A stretch of 6,932 nucleotides of DNA from Planctomycetota bacterium (GTDB lineage Bacteria; Planctomycetota; PUPC01; JACPCR01), in the NCBI GenBank assembly GCA_030740295.1, contig JASLXP010001278.1:1-6932 (forward strand). Reading direction: 5' to 3'. A model generated the notes under the pieces. It was not told the origin of the DNA, did not search any database, and saw only the letters and a list, made by a program, of their open reading frames with translations. The number at the start of each line of letters is the position of its first letter. The first letter of the stretch is position 1. Below are positions 1 through 5,432 of the stretch, one piece after another. A program made the translations under genes and the position numbers.

Positions 1-108
1 GAAGAGGGTGTTGTAGAAACGTCAGCGGGAGTTGGAGTAACGGCTTTAGCCGGGTTCTTCGCAGTACGGCAGACCCGGCTAAGGCCGTTACTCCAACCCC
101 GGCTGACG
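1..108. repeat. Long palindromic intergenic repeat, copy 1
   Basis: Bases 1-82 are identical to 135-216, a direct repeat with a 134-base period. Inside it lies a large inverted repeat: left arm 31-55 and right arm 73-97 match at 24 of 25 positions around a 17-base loop (56-72). Outer flanks extend the pairing imperfectly to 21-108 (GTCAGC at one end, GCTGAC at the other). The arm core reads GGAGTAACGGC. Transcribed RNA would form a very stable hairpin. There is no T-run after it on either strand, so an intrinsic terminator is not supported. It resembles REP-like or miniature non-autonomous elements; that class is an inference. Confidence 0.85.
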
Positions 109-134
109 ATGCCGAACTTCGATCTGTAAGTGGA

Positions 135-235
135 GAAGAGGGTGTTGTAGAAACGTCAGCGGGAGTTGGAGTAACGGCTTTAGCCGGGTTCTTCGCAGTA
201 CGGCAGACCCGGCTAAATAAAGCCGTTACTCCAAC
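135..235. repeat. Long palindromic intergenic repeat, copy 2
   Basis: This is the second copy of the element at 1-108. It is identical over 135-216 and then diverges. The left arm is 165-189 and the right arm 207-235. The right arm has four extra bases (a TAAA-type duplication in the GGCTAAATAAAGCC segment), which makes a bulge in the stem. The outer flank that extends the palindrome in copy 1 is absent here: the sequence changes right after ACTCCAAC at 235. The exact 82-base identity next to small differences in the right arm suggests recent duplication followed by slippage in the arm. Confidence 0.85.
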
Positions 236-267
236 GATCTCTGCAACCTGTATCTTTGATGATCTGC

Positions 268-289
268 CCGACCGAGCTTGCGAGGTCGG
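268..289. repeat. Small hairpin (6-bp stem)
   Basis: CCGACC at 268-273 pairs perfectly with GGTCGG at 284-289 across a 10-base loop. No T-run follows on either strand, so a terminator role is not supported. It lies between the two repeat families of the gene-free region downstream of the threonine aldolase gene. Confidence 0.4.
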
Positions 290-302
290 TGGGGAAGCTG
301 AG

Positions 303-365
303 CACTGACACCTGACACCTGAAAACTGTTGTGACGTAACATGTTTGGAACCCAAACATCTTGGG
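303..365. repeat. 63-base direct repeat, copy 1, with an internal perfect hairpin
   Basis: This segment matches 419-481 at 55 of 63 positions, offset 116 bases, with no gaps. It begins with an internal tandem (CTGACAC and CTGACACCTG motifs). Within it, ATGTTTGG at 341-348 and CCAAACAT at 352-359 form a perfect 8-bp stem with a 3-base loop. That stem is absent in the second copy, because most of the mismatches fall there. No coding potential is seen. Confidence 0.75.
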
Positions 366-418
366 TACTCGTCAAGTAGTTTTTGGGGAGTGCGGAAAGC
401 TGTCGATTCTCTCCTGAC

Positions 419-481
419 CACTGACACCTGACACCTGAAAACTGTTGTGACTTAACATCTTTCAGGCCTCAACATCTTGGG
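419..481. repeat. 63-base direct repeat, copy 2
   Basis: This is the partner of 303-365, with 8 mismatches clustered in its second half. Instead of the 8-bp hairpin it has CCTGAAA at 434-440 facing TTTCAGG at 460-466, a weaker stem with a 19-base loop. The unit ends directly before the heptamer array that runs into the threonine aldolase stop codon. Confidence 0.75.
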
Positions 482-483
482 AA

Positions 484-518
484 ACCATCAACCATCAGCC
501 ATCAACCATCAACCATCT
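484..518. repeat. Heptamer tandem array (TGGTTGA on the minus strand) overlapping the aldolase stop codon
   Basis: Five consecutive 7-base units run ACCATCA, ACCATCA, GCCATCA, ACCATCA, ACCATCT on the plus strand. On the minus strand the unit TGGTTGA contains TGA, and since 7 is not a multiple of 3 the array places a stop in every frame that enters it. The threonine aldolase gene ends at the TGA in 509-511, inside the array. A 17-base exact match to 504-520 occurs in inverted orientation at 5378-5394. Confidence 0.8.
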
Positions 519-1549
519 CCTGTAATCTCCCTCATCACCTGAAGAACCTTATCCACATCTTCACTCGAGACATCCAGGTGAGTTACCAGCCGCAAGGTCT
601 GGAAACCCTCGTAGAGCAGTCGGACGCCCTTTCCGGCACATCGGTTGCCGATCTCTTCCGCTGAGAGACCGCATTCTGAAGCGTCGATGTAAACCATGTT
701 GGTTTCCACGATGTCGATTGCGAGGGAAATGCCAGGGATCTCGATGAGGCCATCCGCGAGCCGGCGGGCGTTGGCATGATCCTCGGCGAGTCTTTCGATG
801 TTGTTCTCCAGCGCATAGAGACCGGCCGCTGCGAGAAAACCTGTCTGGCGCATTCCGCCACCGAGCATTTGGCGGATGCGTCGTGCATCGTGGATGAAAT
901 CCTTGGTGCCACAGACCATGGAACCGACGGGTGCTCCAAGCCCTTTTGACAGGCAGAAGCTCACGCAGTCGACATCGCTGACAATCTCTGATGCGGGACG
1001 CCCTGACGCCACCGCGGCATTGAACAGGCGTGCCCCATCCATGTGCAGCGGGATGTTCTTTTCTTTGCAGAGCGCTGAGATTGTCTTGATCTCATCCTGC
1101 GGAAACACACGGCCGCCAGGCGCGTTCATCGTGTTTTCCACGCTGACCATGCCGGTCTCCGGAAAGTAATGAATGTCCGGCAAGAAGAGTTCTCGGGCGG
1201 CCTCTGCGGTGAAGTGTCCCTCCGGCGAAGGCACGCGAGTAGGTTGGACACCGGAGAAAGCCGCGGTCATGCAGACTTCCGATGAATCCACGTGGGCGGT
1301 CTCGGCGCAAAGCATCTGCTGGCCTGGTCGGGTGCATGCTTTGATGCAGACCTGGTTGGCCATCGTCCCGGACGGAACAAAGAGCGCTCCCTCTTTGCCG
1401 AGGAGACCGGCGGCGAATTCCTCCAGCCTCAAAGTAGTCGGATCATGGTCGAGGACGTCATCATCCAGGGCAGCGCTGTTCATGGCCTTTCGCATGCCTT
1501 CCGAAGGGAGAGTCACCGTGTCGCTGCGCATATCAATTGGTTTGCTCAT
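509..1549 (-). CDS. ltaE: Low-specificity L-threonine aldolase (PLP enzyme)
   Basis: This enzyme reversibly splits L-threonine or L-allo-threonine to glycine and acetaldehyde, and other beta-hydroxy amino acids to glycine and the aldehyde, in the cytoplasm. The 346 residues are close to the 333 of E. coli LtaE and collinear with it. Visible landmarks are the N-terminal MRSDTVTLP, the phosphate-loop FVPSGTMANQ (58-67), His86, DIH with His127, HMDGARLFNA with cofactor-binding Asp171 and Arg173, the Schiff-base lysine in LSKGLGAPVGS (Lys202), GGGMRQTG (230-237) and RLVTHLDVS (320-328). The usual GDDVYGDDPT motif is here DDDVLDHDPT (29-38), so a normally conserved Gly, Tyr and Gly are replaced. 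The stretch after His86 also lacks the usual AGG. The start ATG precedes the family N-terminus directly; no Shine-Dalgarno site is seen. The gene lies 100 bases after the gamma gene and is probably the last of the operon. Its last codons lie in the heptamer array. The family is certain; the substrate is not. Confidence 0.95.
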   Translation of the reverse strand: MSKPIDMRSDTVTLPSEGMRKAMNSAALDDDVLDHDPTTLRLEEFAAGLLGKEGALFVPSGTMANQVCIKACTRPGQQMLCAETAHVDSSEVCMTAAFSGVQPTRVPSPEGHFTAEAARELFLPDIHYFPETGMVSVENTMNAPGGRVFPQDEIKTISALCKEKNIPLHMDGARLFNAAVASGRPASEIVSDVDCVSFCLSKGLGAPVGSMVCGTKDFIHDARRIRQMLGGGMRQTGFLAAAGLYALENNIERLAEDHANARRLADGLIEIPGISLAIDIVETNMVYIDASECGLSAEEIGNRCAGKGVRLLYEGFQTLRLVTHLDVSSEDVDKVLQVMREITGDG

Positions 1550-1578
1550 GTTTCGATTTGTGTGATGAGTGGATAGGC

Positions 1579-1630
1579 TGGAGCATTGGCCTCAGCCGGA
1601 CGGGCGGCCTCAGAGACCGGCCGTTACTCC
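1579..1630. repeat. Degenerate copy of the palindromic repeat between gamma subunit and aldolase genes
   Basis: The right end GGCCGTTACTCC (1619-1630) is identical to 83-94 in the first palindromic repeat. The left end, TGGAG followed by a diverged core and AGCCGG (1579-1599), matches the left arm of that repeat at about 16 of 22 positions. The interior is shorter and holds a direct repeat of GGCCTCAG. It appears to be an old, decayed member of the same family. It occupies about half of the 100-base spacer between the two genes. Confidence 0.55.
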
Positions 1631-1649
1631 CGCCTCTAAATACGATTCA

Positions 1650-2288
1650 CTAGCCTCTCAGCAACCGAAGGGCATCGAGCCCGGCGGGAGCGATGCCAAA
1701 TTGCCTACCCGCGTCCATCACCGTATTCCATGCGTATTCGCCGTACTCGCGACCAGGCAGAAGCAGGAAGGACGTCAGCCCGGCGATGTCATCCCGAATC
1801 ACGATGCAGTGAACCTGTGCCAGCGAGGCCTGGACTGCGTGCTGATTCGGCAATGCGGAATCGGAGACATCCAACGAGGAGAGCTTTTGAATCACTGACC
1901 GGCTCTGTGGGCCGGCGAGAATGAATGCCGCGTGAACGGAGCTGACATCCGTGATTGAGATACCGGTAGTAGAGCATTCGGCCGAATCCGGAAATTGAAG
2001 TCGTTGTGTTTCATCCCAATCTGAAGTGACCAGCCAATGCCGGCGGGCGAGCGGCAGGGCCTTTGATGCAAGATTGTCAGGAATCTGCGACTCACAGGAA
2101 TCGGCTTTCAGATCGAGCTTCTGAATGTAACTGACGTCGACGAGGCCGACTCCACTGCGGATGGCCTCTGCTTCTGACGCAGCGTCTTGAAAACGAAGAG
2201 CAACCTGCCAGCCATCGAGCGTGTCGAACTGGGCGCCGATCTCTGCCTGGGAGTGATGAGTGGATGAAAGTCTTCTTGCTGAAGTCAT
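1650..2288 (-). CDS. soxG: Sarcosine oxidase-like gamma subunit (GcvT-fold)
   Basis: At 212 residues this has the normal length for the gamma subunit of heterotetrameric sarcosine oxidase, a single GcvT/YgfZ-type folate-binding-like domain that packs against the complex. It resembles the C-terminal half of the alpha subunit encoded just upstream: VGLVDVS (47-53) is identical to alpha 573-579, AGP (125-127) matches alpha 679-681, and WNTVMDAGRQFGIAPAGLDA (187-206) aligns with alpha 741-760. The protein stops (ALRLLRG) where alpha continues into the second GcvT subdomain, as expected for gamma. It starts at the ATG at 2288, 53 bases after the alpha stop, with no clear ribosome binding site. Gamma subunits are poorly conserved, so position after alpha is part of the evidence. 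A stand-alone aminomethyltransferase-like protein is the alternative. Confidence 0.8.
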   Translation of the reverse strand: MTSARRLSSTHHSQAEIGAQFDTLDGWQVALRFQDAASEAEAIRSGVGLVDVSYIQKLDLKADSCESQIPDNLASKALPLARRHWLVTSDWDETQRLQFPDSAECSTTGISITDVSSVHAAFILAGPQSRSVIQKLSSLDVSDSALPNQHAVQASLAQVHCIVIRDDIAGLTSFLLLPGREYGEYAWNTVMDAGRQFGIAPAGLDALRLLRG

Positions 2289-2341
2289 GGTGATGTGAGG
2301 AAGTAGAACCGTATGAATGCAGGCGGAGCCCCCTTGGCGAC

Positions 2342-5047
2342 CTACGCTCTCACTCTGCTGCCATCGGGATCATAAAAGACCTCTGTCGTCAGGACTGCTT
2401 TCAACGTGTGACCGTTCGACTGAATTTCAATAGTCCGGCCCGGCTGTGCCAGCTCTGCAGCGATCCAGGCCAGGCCGATCGGCTTGTCCTTAACGGCTGA
2501 ATGCCGGGAACTGGTGATTCGTCCGGCAGGGAGGCCTTCGTGTACGACCATCGAGCCTTCTTCCGGGACGTCCGAACTTTGCACTTCGAACCCGATCAGT
2601 TTCTCGTGAAGTTCCGCCTGATTCAGGCGCATCATCGCCGGCTTGCCTATGAAATCGTCCTTATCCAGTTTGACCGCGAATTCCAGGTCCGCGCCGTAAG
2701 GACTGCTGGTGGCGTCGGTGTCCGCGGAGACGATTACGTGCATCTTTTCGAGTCGGAGTGTTCTCTGGGCTTCAACACCGAAGGGCCTGATGCCGAATGA
2801 TTCACCTGCGCGCATGATGGATTCCCAAAGATGCTCGCCGCACTCGGCAGGGAAGTGAATCTCCCATCCAGTTTCCCCCGTAAATCCGATACGCAACAGC
2901 CGGCATGGAACATCTGCAACCACAGCTTCCCTGCAGGCCATGTAAGGGAATGCCTTCTTATTCAGGTCGCAGTCGGTGAGCTGTGAGAGGACTTCCCTTG
3001 CGTGCGGTCCGGCGACGTTAAGCGCGCCGAATCCACCGGTGACGTTCGTCACGTGCACAGACCAACCGGTATCTGCTTTCCACCAGTCCAGCCACTGTTG
3101 GACAAAATCGACGTTGCTCGTGGTCGTCGTGATAAAGTAGTGATCGTCGGCCAGACGTGAGACAGTGCCGTCGTCAAGGATAGTGGCCGTGTCGTCGCAG
3201 ATGATCGAATAACGCATCCGGCCCACACGCAAAGTTGAGAGCTTGTTGGTGTAGACCTTGTCGAGAAGCTCTCCCGCATTTGCTCCTTTTACCTCCAGCT
3301 TGCCAAGGGTGCTGACATCGACGAGACCGACTCTCTCACGCACGTTGACGTATTCCTGTTGCACGCAATGTTTTTCAGACTTGTCCCCGATGCGGTAATA
3401 GCGCGGTCGTTCCCAATGGCTGAGCTCGACCCATACCACGTTGTGCTCTTCGTGTTTGCGGTGGAGTGGGGTCCGCTTGAGCGGGTGCAGCTTTCTGCCG
3501 GCGAGGGCTCCGAGGCTCACGGCCGGGCTGGGCGGACGCGAGGTCGTGCGACCCGTTTCCGCAAGCGTCGTTTCGTTCATCTTTGAGCAGACGGCTGCGG
3601 TGGCCAGGTGGCACATCTTTCCCTGGCACGGCCCCATGGTAGCAGTGGAATAACGCTTGAGTGTCTGAATATGATCGAAGCCTTCAGCAATTCCGTTGCA
3701 GAGATCTTTAGGGGTGACGTCCTCGCAATAGCAGACGATGGATTTGGGCCGGCGGGAATCCAATTCTTTGGGCAGCAGATCAGATGAGTGCGTGTGTCTT
3801 TGAATTGCGAAGACCGTGCCTGTCACATCGCCGACCGCGCTCAGTCCAGCAGGCAGATCCCTCGGCAAATAACTGTCAAGCTCTGCATCCCACACCACCT
3901 CCCCACCGCCCTGCGCCAGCAGGCCCGCCTCTGGCAGCATAGGCCCGCAGACGACGATCAGATCACATGAAATAGTCTCTTCCTCTGTCTGGATTTCCCG
4001 CACCTGTCCTCGACCGTTTGCCGCAACCACCTCTGACGGATGAACGACTGCCGCGATCTCGACGCCGGCTCGTTTTAAATCCGCAGCAACCTCACCCCCG
4101 TCTGCCAGCGGCGAGACCACGACCGCTGACTCGGCTACTTTTATCCCGTGCAGATTTACCAACCGCTGGACAGCGGTGCTGAGCATGACGCCAGGCAGAT
4201 CGTTGTTCTTGAATACTAACGGGATTTCGAAGCAACCGGTCGCCACCGTGACATGGCCGGCGCGCAGCTTGATCAGTTGCTCGACATGCTCATCTCCACG
4301 GCGGGTCTTATGCAGCAGCCCGAGCAGGTTTCCTTCGTAGATTCCAAAACACGAATTCTCACTCAAGACCCGAATGTTTGGGGCGGCATCGATTTGTTCG
4401 ATCAACGCATCCGTATCAAGCAGATTGCCATCGGGGTCTCTCACATCACTTCTGAATCGGAGATTTCCTCCGAGTTCCGGCTGGTCATCGACGAGGACGA
4501 CATCCAGGCCCTCCTCCGCAGCCTTCAGGGCCTCGATCATTCCGGCCGGGCCGCCGCCGATGATGGCCTTGTCTGCGTGGAGGTAGACGTGTTCGTATCG
4601 GTAGCCCCTGGTTGCCTTGATGACATCGTCGTGATCGTTCAAGACGGGATGCTTGACCTTGCCGATCCCGGCAGCACGGCGAATCAAGGGCTCGACCATT
4701 TTCCATGCAGCCGGATGGGTGAACGTCTTGTAATAAAAACCAATCGGCATCAGCCAGTCTGCAAGCCCGGCGACGGAAAGCATATCGTGTTTAAGCGAAG
4801 GGCTGGCATTCTGATGTGTGACGATCGCGCCGTCGCGAACCTGTTCTGTGCAGGCACGGACATTTGCTGCGCCGTCTACGTCCACGAGGCAGTTCGGGCA
4901 TTTACCTGCCGCGCAGAGCAGCCCCCGTGGGCGATGGTATTTGAAGCTGCGGCTGAAAACGCGAACGCCGGCCCGGTAGAGCGCCGAAGCTATCGTGTCT
5001 CCCTCTTCTGCGGTGTATGGCTTGCCGTCGAAATAGAAGGTCTTCAT
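2342..5047 (-). CDS. soxA: Sarcosine oxidase-like alpha subunit with two predicted [2Fe-2S] sites
   Basis: This is the large subunit of a tetrameric sarcosine oxidase-like enzyme, 901 residues (the family is about 965). In order: a ferredoxin-like domain (1-75) with RSFKYHRPRG (33-42) and cysteines 45, 50, 53 and 66; a dinucleotide-binding fold with GGGPAG (164-169), acidic 187-188, ATG (269-271) and GDVTG (406-410); a BFD-like segment with Cys439, 441, 474 and 479; a GcvT domain (about 540-767); and a GcvT C-terminal domain (about 810-895). In the classical enzyme alpha binds NAD, and the GcvT part uses tetrahydrofolate to catch the one-carbon unit. Classical alpha chains lack both cysteine sets. 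The start at 5047 is chosen because its ATG overlaps the delta stop (ATGA) and begins the family N-terminus. A longer reading from 5173 adds 42 unconserved residues that merely shadow the delta gene. The two clusters suggest electrons go to a carrier and not to oxygen; that is inference. Glycine-betaine, opine or N-methylglutamate-type substrates are possible. Confidence 0.92.
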   Translation of the reverse strand: MKTFYFDGKPYTAEEGDTIASALYRAGVRVFSRSFKYHRPRGLLCAAGKCPNCLVDVDGAANVRACTEQVRDGAIVTHQNASPSLKHDMLSVAGLADWLMPIGFYYKTFTHPAAWKMVEPLIRRAAGIGKVKHPVLNDHDDVIKATRGYRYEHVYLHADKAIIGGGPAGMIEALKAAEEGLDVVLVDDQPELGGNLRFRSDVRDPDGNLLDTDALIEQIDAAPNIRVLSENSCFGIYEGNLLGLLHKTRRGDEHVEQLIKLRAGHVTVATGCFEIPLVFKNNDLPGVMLSTAVQRLVNLHGIKVAESAVVVSPLADGGEVAADLKRAGVEIAAVVHPSEVVAANGRGQVREIQTEEETISCDLIVVCGPMLPEAGLLAQGGGEVVWDAELDSYLPRDLPAGLSAVGDVTGTVFAIQRHTHSSDLLPKELDSRRPKSIVCYCEDVTPKDLCNGIAEGFDHIQTLKRYSTATMGPCQGKMCHLATAAVCSKMNETTLAETGRTTSRPPSPAVSLGALAGRKLHPLKRTPLHRKHEEHNVVWVELSHWERPRYYRIGDKSEKHCVQQEYVNVRERVGLVDVSTLGKLEVKGANAGELLDKVYTNKLSTLRVGRMRYSIICDDTATILDDGTVSRLADDHYFITTTTSNVDFVQQWLDWWKADTGWSVHVTNVTGGFGALNVAGPHAREVLSQLTDCDLNKKAFPYMACREAVVADVPCRLLRIGFTGETGWEIHFPAECGEHLWESIMRAGESFGIRPFGVEAQRTLRLEKMHVIVSADTDATSSPYGADLEFAVKLDKDDFIGKPAMMRLNQAELHEKLIGFEVQSSDVPEEGSMVVHEGLPAGRITSSRHSAVKDKPIGLAWIAAELAQPGRTIEIQSNGHTLKAVLTTEVFYDPDGSRVRA

Positions 5048-5331
5048 CCGGCCGGTGCGACTTCGTTGGTGTTGGGATCGTCTTCTGGAAAGAAGGTCTG
5101 GAATACCTCGTTTGTGACCGTGTTCCTCACCGCCAGAAACCACTGCCTGCAGCCCGAACGGTGGAACCACCACTCCTTCTGAACGCCCGCCTCATTCTTC
5201 TTCATATAGGAATAATCCGTCCAGGCATCCAGCGGTTCTTCGAGGGACGGACGTGGTTTGAATTCATTGCCGAACCTGAATTCGTACACGCTTCGGTTTC
5301 CGCAGTTCGGGCATGGTAGAAGGAATGACAT
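5044..5331 (-). CDS. soxD: Sarcosine oxidase-like delta subunit (zinc-binding)
   Basis: This 95-residue protein is the small delta subunit. CPNC (Cys7, Cys10) and HRSGC (His57, Cys61) form the Cys-Cys-His-Cys zinc site known from the crystallised Corynebacterium/Stenotrophomonas enzymes. EWWFHRSGCRQWF followed by RNTVTNEV is the characteristic family core. The stop codon overlaps the start of alpha by four bases (ATGA at 5044-5047), so translation of the two is probably coupled and they are made in equal amounts. The gene starts 101 bases after the dehydratase stop. No Shine-Dalgarno site is visible before its ATG. Classical operons have the beta gene immediately before delta; here it is absent. 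Confidence 0.93.
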   Translation of the reverse strand: MSFLLPCPNCGNRSVYEFRFGNEFKPRPSLEEPLDAWTDYSYMKKNEAGVQKEWWFHRSGCRQWFLAVRNTVTNEVFQTFFPEDDPNTNEVAPAG

Positions 5332-5377
5332 GATAGTGTCAGGCGAATGGGATCAGACGAATAAAGAAAGAGGCATG

Positions 5378-5397
5378 GGAGATGGTTGATGGTTAAC
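5378..5397. repeat. Short inverted copy of the heptamer repeat in the dehydratase-delta spacer
   Basis: The plus strand carries TGGTTGA (5383-5389) and TGGTTAA (5390-5396). The 17 bases 5378-5394 are an exact reverse-complement match to 504-520 at the aldolase stop. It lies in the 101-base gap between the dehydratase and delta genes. The rest of the gap holds a weak 4-bp hairpin (CGGG and CCCG near 5413-5427) but no convincing promoter or terminator. Confidence 0.65.
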
Positions 5398-5432
5398 ACA
5401 TCAAAGCAGAACCGGGCAGTAAACCCGTCCTG

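Noticed and set aside
31..97. Intrinsic terminator for the operon
   Set aside because: The hairpin is strong, but no T-run follows it on the minus strand and it lies more than 400 bases after the last stop codon.
1..235. CRISPR array
   Set aside because: There are only two units with a 134-base period, and the repeat is longer than any CRISPR repeat, with large internal palindromes and no cas genes nearby.
1562..2265. 13-base match GTGATGAGTGGAT at 1562-1574 and 2253-2265
   Set aside because: One such match is expected by chance in a window of this size, and the second copy lies within the gamma coding sequence.
5048..5173. Extension of the alpha protein by 42 residues to an upstream ATG
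   Set aside because: The extra residues are the delta gene read in another frame; the ATG at 5047 gives the family N-terminus and the ATGA overlap.
4253..5182. A 309-codon open frame on the plus strand opposite the alpha and delta genes
   Set aside because: It is a mirror of the G+C-biased alpha codons, shows no recognisable domain, and lies wholly opposite strongly conserved coding sequence.
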